Below are positions 23,322 to 35,664 of a stretch of 64,000 nucleotides of DNA, piece by piece. Within the stretch, counting starts at the first letter, position 1; each line of letters starts with the position of its first letter. Source of the DNA: Prostheceraeus crozeri (Eukaryota; Platyhelminthes; Polycladida; Euryleptidae); assembly GCA_907163375.1 (NCBI GenBank), contig CAJQUW010015421.1, positions 1 through 64,000 on the forward strand, given 5' to 3'. Below the pieces are notes generated by a model. It saw only the letters and a program-made list of their open reading frames with translations. It had not been told where the DNA came from and searched no databases. Made by a program: the position numbers and the translations under genes.

Positions 23322-26300
23322 TATATCCCTGGCCGGTCCGGCGGCCGGTGTCATCAAAACCGGCGTCTGTTCAACCTACTAATTAAGACTGCCAACTGCT
23401 CAACTTAGACCGTTCAACATCATTCATAAGGTGACTTCCTTTTCATTCTGTCCCTGTGCGTTAATCGTCTTGCGTACAGCTGATTTGTCAACCTCATTAA
23501 GCTGATTTAACCGCATGTCAACAGTGACTTATCAGATCACTGGCAGATATGACGTCATCACGTCTCCTTAATTTGATGAATGTGGTTAAATGAAGTATCA
23601 GATGTGCGCCTAAGTTAGCAAGATTGACTAGGCATACAATAAAATAGCCATTGAGATAAGGTCTAAAATTAGAACGAAGTACACCTTTAAGCTACAATCA
23701 GCAAAAGCACCAGTGAATTCAGTAATGAATTGACTTATTACCAACACTTATCAATGCACTTTCAAATAGCTGGGTCTTTGAACAATATTCCCTGCACAAC
23801 GGAAAAAACAAAATTTACCGTATTTTCCCGTGTATAATACGCCCCCATGCACACTGTAAATCGCTCAAAACCAATCGAAGGATGCATACCAAAATATGTT
23901 TTTGGTATTTTTCTGTATCTATTGGTATGCTTTTCGTATGTTATTTCAAGTGTGGTATGCTTCACATACTAAAGCCATACCAGTACAATTCTGAAGGAAA
24001 GTATTGATGTCTAAAATATGTTGATTTAAGGCCTTTTGTCAATAAAGATCACATTAATGTTGCATGTTACTTACTACTGTTTTGTAGGTAGTGAGATAAT
24101 GACATTCAAGAGTCAAACTTGCAATGCTGAATTCGATTTTAATGCATGTAAGTCTAAGGCATTTCATAAATAATCAATACGTATTCAACCATCAACAACT
24201 ATGCATTATATAATTTCGAAATTAAGCATATTTCAATCCGAAATAAAAAACATAATTCATGAACGCAAAAATAGCTATGTTTGAGATATATAAGTCAACG
24301 TGGCTGCACTAAAGTTATCGTTTGAATGAATTTGTGCTAATCAACAACTTGGTTCTCAAAGTAGAGCTAACTAAGCGTCCTGTTTGTGTTACTGGGCAAC
24401 GACGACACGCTCGTTCAGCAGAAAATTCAGAATAAAGAATAATCTAGTTAAATACCACACTATCACGAAGAAATCTTCACGACTGGTATTACTGAAAAAG
24501 GTTATTTGACAGTAGCATGTAATATATGTATATTTTGCTAGATGACTTAAAGCTCTACATACGAGAGACGCACGAATGAGGACGAATTTGCATCGGGTCT
24601 CGTATATAAAACATACCAACAACTCGTATTTCATCGTAAAACAGCTAATCACAGACAGAATAGTTGTCATTGCTACATACATACCAATCACATACGAAAG
24701 TAAGTGACATTTCGCATGAAAAACATACCAGATCTCTATATACATACCAGAATCTCGTATCAGATGTTAGTTTCAAATTATATGTGATTTGGTGTATGTT
24801 TGTATGTAATTTTCGTATCCAGCGATTTTCAGTGTATAATGCTAAACTCAGCAGCAAAAAATGTGGGAAATACCTATTACCATGTATAAAACGCACCCCA
24901 AATTCACGTAAAATTTAGATGAGATGCATCGCGCAATAGGAAATATACTTGTCGAGTCTAGTCACATGAAAAAACAGAAAACACATGGGACAATATCCGA
25001 AGTGGCTATGACTTGACCTTTCGTTTGACTCTAATATCAGACTACGAAGATGTTTTGCTTTGCATCGTAGATTGTTTTTAGATTAATAGACTACCTTTTA
25101 ACTTGTTGAAGAATTCCATTGTTTTTCATTTTTCTACGGTGATAAAATCATAAAAGTCTATAAGTAAAATTTTATCTTTAGGTGCCACCATGCATAATAC
25201 AACCAAACATAATAAAGAAATTTTCGAAAAAATGCGCATTTTACACGGAAAAATGCGGCAACAAACTTTCCTCATGCGTTGTAACGGTTATTCTTAGTAC
25301 CTAAATTTCTTTATCATCGTCAACCTTCAGTAATATTGTGCAGTTCTATGATGTGAAGGATGATTTTCAAGAAACAGTTCGCAAAGTTTGCGTCATAAAA
25401 ATTATGTTATCATCATAGAGTAAGTATATGTAGGTAGGTCGACACAAAAAAGTATCTGTATACAGTGAAAAGTTTTATATGAAAAGATTCAGTTTTTGCG
25501 GTGATTATGTTCCCATGGTCCAAAAAATTATTTGAGCAATTTTAAAAAAGTCAAAATTTGCCAATCTTTATACTACCGAGATGACGCCCCCATATAAGTA
25601 GTATTAAACAAGTTGGATATCAAAAGGAATGAATATTTGCTAATAAGCATCCTAACTAAGCGGAAATTAAGATGATTATCAAAGGAATGTCATAAATTGT
25701 ATTATAATGGAAGTCTTCATGAAAATATCTCGATATTACTCGTCATTTCTTGGCTGAAATTTCAAGTTTTTAATTAAATTTTCACCGGCATGATTTTATG
25801 ATTCACTAAATTCATGTTTCATTTCTTGAATCTGAATACTGATGTGCACCCATTTACATCTTTAAAAGCTAGTTGGAATAATTGTCTTTAATTAAGTGAT
25901 TTTGCTCTGCAAATGGCAATTTTCGTGTGATATGATCACCCTCAAGAAAATACTCTTGAAGTTGAGCATGAAAGTAATAAGAACCTTTCTAATTGATCTA
26001 ATCTAAACATTAATTCTCCAAGGCTGTCATGACACTAAGAATCTGTAAAATACCATCATTCCTTCTGCATTACAATCATGATCATTCAATTCCGTGGCAA
26101 TTTCTTCAAAACTGCAAAAATTTGCATATCTCACATTTGGTAGCAATTACCAACTATATCCCTCTTGAGTTCATTAAATAAAATCGAAAGTGTATACACA
26201 TTGGGGATTTAATAAATGCGGAGTTACCACTCTACCTAATATATTTACTCTATGATTATCATACTCTTGTAATGATGCACTTCTATTCTAACGGACGTAG

Positions 26301-26445
26301 ACAGCCACAAATACAATAGAATTCTACAATGAATGTCGTCAATCACCGACATAAGGCTAATTAGAATGATGGTCTTTAAAAATTTTTGGCCTTGACCGAG
26401 GCGGGGCCGGCGTTGCTAAAACCGCGATCGGTGCCAACCATAGAA
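23322..26445 (-). mobile_element. hAT-like element (CCGGCC ends), older copy, hosting two MITEs
   Basis: The right border, read in reverse, is GGGTTGGCACCGATCGCGG, then an AAATTTTTAAAGACC and ATTAGCCTTATGTCG stretch. This matches the left ends at 39157 and about 53749. The left border near 23330 (CTGGCCGGTCCGGCGGCCGG, ATCAAAACCGG) resembles the right ends at 36942 and 55042. No TSD could be confirmed, so the outer limits are approximate. It contains the TA-flanked MITE 23852-24834 and, at its very end, the 254-bp MITE 26440-26693. No transposase was recognised. Confidence 0.45.
23852..24834 (+). mobile_element. TA-flanked ~1-kb TIR transposon, copy 2
   Basis: Ends CACTGTAAATCGCTC and AGCGATTTTCAGTG are inverted. 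TA follows at 24835-24836, while the left flank reads CA instead of TA. The frames inside (for example 24389-24745 minus, 24664-24918 plus) are by-products of its dense CATAC(C/G)A motifs. The left edge of the tandem duplication (24131) falls inside it. Confidence 0.88.
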
Positions 26446-27950
26446 ATCGACAACAATAAAACCTCTAGAATGGAAATTAAGCTTCATGCAATGCACAATA
26501 ACGGCACATAAATCGCACGCATTTTCACTTGGATGCACCTGCCAACGTCTGTATCATTGGGTTAGAATCAGTCACATGAGTAAATTGAAGCTTTTAATTG
26601 GCTCTTCATGCCCCAACTTAGTTCCCCCGGATGTGCCGCGACCTTGAGTCAATTTCCATTCTAGCGAGCTTCAAATAAACAGTTTATTTCTGTGGTGCCA
26701 ACCCATCTGAGTTTCTTTTGATGCTGCATATCCTTTTGTTTTCCAAGCTTCGTATATGACTCTGTTTTCTGCTTTTAATAGCTATTTTAACTCTTACCGA
26801 GTGCCTTTGGTTATCATCAATTGTTAATCATCATTAACTTTTACATTTTCAATATTTTTACGTTCCTGTGTGTGCAATAACAAAATCCTTCTTCGTATGC
26901 ATCCTTATGCAGTGCATCTGTATGCGTATACATGTGCAATTATCCTTAATAGTTTCAATAACCCCCAATAAAGTGCTATGCAACCAGCAATTCCATTTCT
27001 ATTTCATTATTCGGTTACTGCTATTCCCACACTGTGCAATAATTGTTTTTTTGTTACTATGCAGTGCATTTTCAATTTATTCATTGTTGCACCCCTTATT
27101 ATCGGATTATAATTCAATGTTGTTCACATTGTGCTTCAGAGTTCATCAACCCTTAATTAATCCTCGAATTAAATAGCATTTTCCGACTATACGTATTGTA
27201 CTGTTTGTGTAGAGATTATTAAATATACAATAATTTCCATTTTCTAGCTAAATAAAACTGGAAAAGTTGAAACTAAAACGCCGAGTCAGATGTGCACAAA
27301 CCGGGACTCTACTGGTTCTGGTACTTCTGGGTGGACTGCTTTAACTTAATCTACAATTTTTTGGTGTAACTACCCAATTTAGCCACATGCTTACCTATGG
27401 CTGCACGTATAGCAGTAAGACCCAAAAATAAAATAGCGAGTCACTGAGTGGGTTACCGAATAATGTCCTTGACCGATTGGCCCGGCTCCATCGCTGCCCA
27501 AAGTGTACGGCATAATGGCGATAAAAGCTTAGAAATATCTATAACCTTTGATAATGCCATAAGTTCGATGATGAGGTTTAGACTCAAGTAGTAGACCTGA
27601 AATCGACGTGACTCCGAATCACTTAACCTTCTCGTGCATACGATCATCATCTTAAAATATTGAATAGTCTACAATGCCCCAGCGCTTTTCTGACTCAGTG
27701 TTGAATACTACTGGAAGCCGAGAATATTTTAGATTCCTTGTTTTTGAGTTTTTGATTGGGTATGATTGAGTTCAGGGTTGGAACCGGTAGGCGTTCAAAG
27801 AAGTCGGCCGGGACCGGGCCGTTGTCATTAAAACCGCCCTGCCGGCGACTTCGGCGCATTCAAAACCGGCCGGTCGGTGGCTGGCGTATTCAAAATTGGC
27901 CAGTCGGGGATGGGACGTTGGCTGACGTCTCTGTACCTGTGCGGATAAGG
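24131..27950 (+). repeat. Tandem duplication, unit 1 (3820 bp, with extra MITE)
   Basis: Begins ATTCGATTTTAATGC at 24131 and ends GTGCGGATAAGG at 27950, immediately followed by the second unit. Identity to unit 2 is ~99.5% by eye, with about 20 substitutions and two 1-bp indels noticed. The single large difference is 264 bp (254-bp MITE plus 10-bp TSD) present here and absent from unit 2. The borders lie inside a TA-flanked MITE (left) and inside a hAT-like end (right), and the junction shows no obvious homology. Confidence 0.95.
26440..26693. mobile_element. 254-bp MITE, copy 2, with perfect 10-bp TSD
   Basis: Inserted between two copies of GGTGCCAACC (26430-26439 and 26694-26703). The empty site, with one copy, is preserved in unit 2 of the tandem duplication at about 30252. 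The ends are ATAGAAAT and ATTTCTGT. Comparison with the empty site defines the element to the base. Confidence 0.95.
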
Positions 27951-30900
27951 ATTCGATTTTAATGCATGTAAGTCTAAGGCATTTCATAAATAATCAATAC
28001 GTATTCAACCATCAACAACTATGCATTATATAATTTCGAAATTAAGCATATTTCAATCCGAAATAAAAAACATAATTCATGAACGTAAAAATAGCTATGT
28101 TTGAGATATATAAGTCAACGTGGTTGCACTAAAGTTATCGTTTGAATGAATTTGTGCTAATCAACAACTTGGTTCTCAAAGTAGAGCTAACTAAGCGTCC
28201 TGTTAGTGTTACTGGGCAACGACGACACGCTCGTTCAGCAGAAAATTCAGAATAAAGAATAATCTAGTTAAATACCACACTATCACGAAGAAATCTTCAC
28301 GACTGGTATTACTGAAAAAGGTTATTTGACAGTAGCATGTAATATATGTATATTTTGCTAGATGACTTAAAGCTCTACATACGAGAAACGCACGAATGAG
28401 GACGAATTTGCATCGGGTCTCGTTTATAAAACATACCAACAACTCGTATTTCATCGTAAAACAGCTAATCACAGACAGAATAGTTGTCATTGCTACATAC
28501 ATACCAATCACATACGAAAGTAAGTGACATTTCGCATGAAAAACATACCAGATCTCTGTACACATACCAGAATCTCGTATCAGATGTTAGTTTCAAATTA
28601 TATGTGATTTGGTGTATGTTTGTATGTAATTTTCGTATCCAGCGATTTACAGTGTATAATGCTAAACTCAGCAGCAAAAAATGTGGGAAATACCTATTAC
28701 CATGTATAAAACGCACCCCAAATTCACGTAAAATTTTAGATGAGATGCATCGCGCAATAGGAAATATACTTGTCGAGTCTAGTCACATGAAAAAACAGAA
28801 AACACATGGGACAATATCCGAAGTGGCTATGACTTGACCTTTCGTTTGACTCTAATATCAGACTACGAAGATGTTTTGCTTTGCATCGTAGATTGTTTTT
28901 AGATTAATAGACTACCTTTTAACTTGTTGAAGAATTCCATTGTTTTCCATTTTTCTACGGTGATAAAATCATAAAAGTCTATAAGTAAAATTTTATCTTT
29001 AGGTGCTACCATGCATAATACAACAAAACATAATAAAGAAATTTTCGAAAAAATGCGCATTTTACACGGAAAAATGCGGCAACAAACTTTCCTCATGCGT
29101 TGTAACGGTTATTCTTAGTACCTAAATTTCTTTATCATCGTCAACCTTCGGTAATATTGTGCAGTTCTATGATGTGAAGGATGATTTTCAAGAAACAGTT
29201 CGCAAAGTTTGCGTCATAAAAAATTATGTTATAATCATAGAGTAAGTATATGTAGGTAGGTCGACACAAAAAAGTATCTGTATACAGTGAAAAGTTTTAT
29301 ATGAAAAGATTCAGTTTTTGCGGTGATTATGTTCCCATGGTCCAAAAAATTATTTGAGCAATTTTAAAAAAGTCAAAATTTGCCAATCTTTATACTACCG
29401 AGATGACGCCCCCATATAAGTAGTATTAAACAAGTTGGATATCAAAAGGAATGAATATTTGCTAATAAGCATCCTAACTAAGCGGAAATTAAGATGATTA
29501 TCAAAGGAATGTCATAAATTGTATTATAATGGAAGTCTTCATGAAAATATCTCGATATTACTCGTCATTTCTTGGCTGAAATTTCAAGTTTTTAATTAAA
29601 TTTTCACCGGCATGATTTTATGATTCACTAAATTCATGTTTCATTTCTTGAATCTGAATACTGATGTGCACCCATTTACATCTTTAAAAGCTAGTTGGAA
29701 TAATTGTCTTTAATTAAGTGATTTTGCTCTGCAAATGGCAATTTTCGTGTGATATGATCACCCTCAAGAAAATACTCTTGAAGTTGAGCATGAAAGTAAT
29801 AAGAACCTTTCTAATTGATCTAATCTAAACATTAATTCTCCAAGGCTGTCATGACACTAAGAATCTGTAAAATACCATCATTCCTTCTGCATTACAATCA
29901 TGATCATTCAATTCCGTGGCAATTTCTTCAAAACTGCAAAAATTTGCATATCTCACATTTGGTAGCAATTACCAACTATATCCCTCTTGAGTTCATTAAA
30001 TAAAATCGAAAGTGTATACACATTGGGGATTTAATAAATGCGGAGTTACCACTCTACCTAATATATTTACTCTATGATTATCATACTCTTGTAATGATGC
30101 ACTTCTATTCTAACGGACGTAGACAGCCACAAATACAATAGAATTCTACAATGAATGTCGTCAATCACCGACATAAGGCTAATTAGAATGATGGTCTTTA
30201 AAAATTTTTGGCCTTGACCGAGGCGGGGCCGGCGTTGCTAAAACCGCGATCGGTGCCAACCCATCTGAGTTTCTTTTGATGCTGCATATCCTTTTGTTTT
30301 CCAAGCTTCGTATATGACTCTGTTTTCTGCTTTTAATAGCTATTTTAACTCTTACCGAGTGCCTTTGGTTATCATCAATTGTTAATCATCATTAACTTTT
30401 ACATTTTCAATATTTTTACGTTCCTGTGTGTGCAATAACAAAATCCTTCTTCGTATGCATCCTTATGCAGTGCATCTGTATGCGCATACATGTGCAATTA
30501 TCCTTAATAGTTTCAATAACCCCCAATAAAGTGCTATGCAACCAGCAATTCCATTTCTATTTCATCATTCGGTTACTGCTATTCCCACACTGTGCAATAA
30601 TTGTTTTTTTGTTACTATGCAGTGCATTTTCAATTTATTCATTGTTGCACCCCTTATTATCGGATTATAATTCAATGTTGTTCACATTGTGCTTCAGAGT
30701 TCATCAACCCTTAATTAATCCTCGAATTAAATAGCATTTTCCGACTATACGTATTGTACTGTTTGTGTAGAGATTATTAAATATACAATAATTTCCATTT
30801 TCTAGCTAAATAAAACTGGAAAAGTTGAAACTAAAACGCCGAGTCAGATGTGCACAAACCGGGACTCTACTGGTTCTGGTACTTCTGGGTGGACTGCTTT

Positions 30901-31508
30901 AACTTAATCTACAATTTTTTGGTGTAACTACCCAATTTAGCCACATGCTTACCTATGGCTGCACGTATAGCAGTAAGACCCAAAAATAAAATAGCGAGTC
31001 ACTGAGTGGGTTACCGAATAATGTCCTTGACCGATTGGCCCGGCTCCATCGCTGCCCAAAGTGTACGGCATAATGGCGATAAAAGCTTAGAAATATCTAT
31101 AACCTTTGATAATGCCATAAGTTCGATGATGAGGTTTAGACTCAAGTAGTAGACCTGAAATCGACGTGACTCCGAATCACTTAACCTTCTCGTGCATACG
31201 ATCATCATCTTAAAATATTGAATAGTCTACAATGCCCCAGCGCTTTTCTGACTCAGTGTTGAATACTACTGGAAGCCGAGAATATTTTAGATTCCTTGTT
31301 TTTGAGTTTTTGATTGGGTATGATTGAGTTCAGGGTTGGAACCGGTAGGCGTTCAAAGAAGTCGGCCGGGACCGGGCCGTTGTCATTAAAACCGCCCTGC
31401 CGGCGACTTCGGCGCATTCAAAACCGGCCGGTCGGTGGCTGGCGTATTCAAAATTGGCCAGTCGGGGATGGGACGTTGGCTGACGTCTCTGTACCTGTGC
31501 GGATAAGG
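27951..31508 (+). repeat. Tandem duplication, unit 2 (3558 bp, empty site)
   Basis: Second direct copy of 24131-27950. Its first ~700 bp (27951-28654) are the right part of the TA-flanked MITE, and its last 178 bp are the left end of the hAT-like element that continues to 36942. It lacks the 254-bp MITE and keeps the uninterrupted site GGTGCCAACCCATCTGAG. Both units hold the same non-coding AT-rich interior, including identical spurious frames at 26868-27176 and 30426-30734. Confidence 0.95.
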
Positions 31509-33675
31509 CTTTGATCGTCAGGCATTATTTGGTCAACTTATGCCATTAGACATTATGCTATTTCAACATGGCATACATGAAATGCATGAAATGTAGGTCA
31601 TTCGGTACTCCGTAATAAGTGAGAGCTATCTATTGCAATGCAATATTATGCGAAGCAGTTATTCGCTCTTTGATACACATTTTGTGCAACATGCAGTAAT
31701 GGGCGTTGTAGGTCCTCTCTAAAATTTATACTAACGTTAACTACATTTTCAAAGTCAATCAAACACAGGAAAATTGAAAACAGATTATCAAAATAATGAC
31801 CCAAATGGACATTGATATAATAATTGATACAATAATAGTATATGCGTATATCTATATCCCGCCTCCACAAGAAAGCTTTAAGCGGTCAACAAATTCTAGG
31901 TTCCAATATAGTAAAAGTTTCTCTAGCGATAAAAGTCTTCACTGAGTGTACTGATGTTACGAAATGTTTTGTCTGCGAGATGTGCAAACTTGATTTAAAG
32001 TGATTCACTGAAGTACTATTTGCCTCTCCACTTGTGAGGAGTGATCTGCAACGTCAATTGAGAACTCTCACCACCACAGTATAAAATCAAATCTTTTTTG
32101 AGTTTACATTGATGACTGCGAGCTGACGTATAGGAGTCTGGAAAAATGAGCGTGCCAAACTTGTCACCAATTTTTTATTTCAGTGAGAGTACATTGTCAA
32201 TCAAAACTTATCCCCTGCAGTTAGCTCATCAAACAATTATCCACGATCCACTGTCTAACGTTCGGGTATGCCCTAGGTTGTATTGAAATCCATTACTCAT
32301 TGCATCTCCAAGTTCCACGTGGTATATAGACTATCCCAGGTAGTGAAATTATTCAACTATTGGAATAATCAGTAGATAGGTTGAGGAACACACAATGCTT
32401 CCAAAATTCAAACGGGCTAGAATACATGATTCTGGAAACTTTATGTGAGACAAAGTAGGGTTTTAATATGTTTAACACCAGAACTCCCAGAAAAAAAGTT
32501 TACTTAATACTACTACGCCGGTCAATTGACCGGTAAAGTAATATGGTATATCTACATGTATGTGATTGATATGTTACATTATTGATAAGAAATATTGTTT
32601 ATAAGGTTTCCAGTATTAACCTATTTAATTGAACTCGATTTTCATATGCCCACTATGGGTACATGGAGTTTCATAGGCCTATATGTTTGCTAACATATAC
32701 TCTTACATGTGCAGCTAACTAGGCCTATTGAACGACAGATGGACCATTTTAATTGACTGGCTGTCGGTGCTATACTTTCCCTATTAGCCCTACAAGAATT
32801 ACATGGCATTGATCGATAAGCCTTCTATAAATGACTCATATCACTTTACTTGGTCGGCTAAAATAGGCATATAGCGCGTCATTATTGTAGAATTCAGAAG
32901 AATGATATAGCATTATAAAGATTACTATAGGATTATAATCATCATGATATAAATCCTCAACTAAATATCAGATGACCCTTATAAACTTTTTACTTTTCAT
33001 TATGGATTATCTAGGCCTACATATAAATTACTAACATTGCATTTTATTGACCCGCTAGGCTATGGTATAGAACATTAAGTATATTTCCTCTTTAATTCAT
33101 ACGAATTTCATTCATTCATTTTCACATCCATGTTCAAACTTACACATTACACAACGCTATAAAAAATATGCTCACATCAATCTGTGAGCTGCTTGTATGT
33201 ACCACAACAGTATGTTCTGTTTTGTTAGAATGGCACCGTCGACAACGTCCTACGTAGTAGTTCTTCCTCAACAATGACCTGACATCTTTGAAGCGATAGA
33301 ACGACGCGACTCGTGTTGTGATCCCGGCACAGTTGCTTGGATAATGATAAAGAAATGCATGGCGCGAAAAAGTGAACAACTGTGTATCATTAGCTATAAT
33401 ATAGGCATTGAATCAACTTAAGTCCACTATGCTGCCAAATAGATGAATAGGCTAACGGCGAGACCTGATTTCGTGGAATAGGCTTTCAACATTTTATGGG
33501 CTTAGTCAGCGCCTATTACAGTCTTGTTACATTACTGTATCATTTCTGGTGTTCTATTTTCCGTATGAAGCAGATTCTTGTGCATACTAGAAAGTGAGAG
33601 GGCTGATTTGTTCCGCTTCGCTTTGTACCCGAGTAATGTAGTTATTACAGAATAGTGAAACTTGCTTCCATGTAA

Positions 33676-33838
33676 AGAAGCTGTGTGGACAAATTCGGTC
33701 ATTTCGACCTTTGGAATTTATTTTCCATTTGATCGCAATGTTCCCACAACAGCTTTGTTTTGATGTTGAAGCTGTTAACAATTGATTGTCATGTGAAAAA
33801 AATTGTCTACCGACCGAATTTGTCCAGACAGCTTCTTT
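33676..33838. repeat. Foldback: 26-bp inverted arms inside the piggyBac
   Basis: AAGAAGCTGTGTGGACAAAT...at 33676 is inverted at about 33812-33838 (GACCGAATTTGTCC, AGACAGCTTCTT). The loop is ~110 bp. Its origin is unknown. Confidence 0.6.
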
Positions 33839-34458
33839 GAAGCCGGTAATTAATGCGAACATTAATTTCCGGATTCCAGTTGCTCAGAAAACCATAGTCT
33901 TCGAGACCAATGTGTACACGATCTCGCTCACTCCATCCAACACGTATTTCTGGGGTAGTTCATGCTGTTGTGTTACGTAGAGGTTTTTTTATGCCAGTTA
34001 GTTCCGTCCTTTGATGCCAGGAGATTTGCTGGCACGACAGGTTGATTGCTAAAAGTCCAAAGGCTCGGTTAGGTCATCAGCGTCCGAATTTCCGACTGCT
34101 TCATGGTCGATCGGAACTTTTTCCTTATTGCCGGTCGATTCATCATAGTCAGTTTCCATATCAGAGATGTGCAATTGTAGGCCTATTTCATAATCATCAT
34201 GGTCAGAATTGTCAGAATCCTAGTTACGTAGTCGTCGCAGTCGTTCAACAGCTTGCTCAGCGCTGAATCAACGATTTGGCATGGCTAAATAATGAAAAAG
34301 TAGATTACACATCCACAGACAGCCAGGGATGCGGAGTCCTATCATTTTTATAGGACTTCGACTCCGACTCCGACTCCTGGGGTTGATAGACTCCGACTCC
34401 GGGTGGCAAGTATATGTAGCCTAGTTTTTTGAAAAGTTACCTGGTAGCCTACATCATA

Positions 34459-35664
34459 CAGTACTGTGCAAAAAGATTGCCCCACCCTAAATTTTATGAG
34501 ATATTCGGCGAATTATGACTTTAAGTGACGATAAGGTATCACATATTGGTATAACTATTTCGAAAACTTATCTTAGTGTTATCCTATCGTAATGACTATT
34601 GTAAATGCTTATTAGAATGCATATTTTAGCTGATAGCATATTTTGGTAAAATGCAAAACCATGTATATCTATGCATGTTTCATCGGTAAACATGACTTTT
34701 CACCAGTCATCAATATCCCAATGCCTGTGATCTTTCGCCCATCGAAGTCTTTTTTCTCGCATTGCTGGTGTTAATACTGGACTATTAATTGGCCAATAAG
34801 CTGGCCGTCCTGCCTCCAGGAGTCTTCTCCGAACGGTAGAAGAGTCAAGTTGCACATCATAATCAGTCGCAAGCTCTTCAGCCAATTCTCTGGATGATGC
34901 TCTAGGAGCGGCTTTTGATAACTTTACAATCGTTCGGTCTTTGCGCTCTGAGGTAACCCTAGGGCGGCCGCTATTGTGATAATCAGCTTCCGTGGTACCT
35001 CTTTCCTCAAATCTTTGAATGATACGATCCACAGTGCGACGATCTTTTCCACTGTAGCTGCAATTTCCCGATGAGACATCGAACCAGATTGATAAAGGCC
35101 AATAATTTGACCGCGAGTAAAATCGCTGGAGGTTGCCATTATCAGCGCACAGTGAAAACAAATGTCATTGATAAGACGATGCAAGATAGAAATCAGCATA
35201 TATACCCACGCGTGTTGAATGCAGCATTGATGACAACTGTTGTCTCGATTCCCGCAATGATTGGCTGCTGCCTTGATTCAACCAAACATGACGCATTATC
35301 GCAAAGCAGTTAAAATGATGACGACTGTTGTCTCGATTCCCGCAATGATTGGCCGCTGACTTGATTCAACCAAACATGACGCATTATCGCAAAGCAGCTA
35401 GATGCTGATCAAACGTGTCGAACAGCATAATAAATGTTTGTCTTTTCCTTCAGGCCTACTCCTCTCTATTTGGTAGATTTCATAACTGTTAGTGTCACAG
35501 GCAATATACAACGCATGCAAAGGACTGTAACTGAATGAAGAAATGATGAAATTGATAAGTAGAGCCATTGATTTTGACCAAATATCACTATAATTACCTA
35601 TACATGTAAAAGAGCTGTTTTCATAGAATACTTGTGGGTGGGGCAATCTTTCTGTACAGTACTA
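34459..35664 (-). mobile_element. Tc1-type transposon, internally deleted
   Basis: Ends CAGTACTG...AAAGATTGCCCCACC and its invert at 35636-35664 are flanked by TA (34457-34458 and 35665-35666). About 1.2 kb; Tc1 elements are usually ~1.6 kb, and the missing part is the middle and end of the transposase. Near its 5' side a ~90-bp segment (GTTGTCTCGATTCCCGCAATG) is tandemly duplicated (35240-35400). It is the innermost of the four nested elements. Confidence 0.92.
34600..35139 (-). pseudogene. Tc1 transposase, N-terminal part only
   Basis: From the ATG at 35139 the frame reads MATSSDFTRGQIIGLYQSG (first helix-turn-helix of the paired-like domain). It changes frame near 35060 and continues RRTVDRIIQRFEERGTTE, then the GRPRVTS hook, then the second helix-turn-helix and RRRLLEAGRPA. 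After a stop in DDW comes KVMFTDET, the block carrying the first catalytic aspartate. The rest of the DDE domain is deleted, so it cannot encode an active enzyme. Confidence 0.9.

Noticed and set aside
24389-24918. Open frames of 83-118 codons in the TA-flanked MITEs (also at 28209-28837 and 59096-59457) that repeat between copies
   Set aside because: They overlap on both strands inside a non-autonomous element with CATAC motifs, have no domain, and differ in length among copies. Repetition is due to transposition and not to coding selection.
26868-27176. 102-codon hydrophobic frame present identically at 30426-30734
   Set aside because: It is identical only because of the tandem duplication; it starts at a non-ATG codon and is AT-driven with no signal of selection.
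27756-27962. Arginine/proline-rich frame at 27756-27962 and 31314-31514
   Set aside because: It is a reading of the GC-rich CCGGCC subterminal repeats of the hAT-like element.
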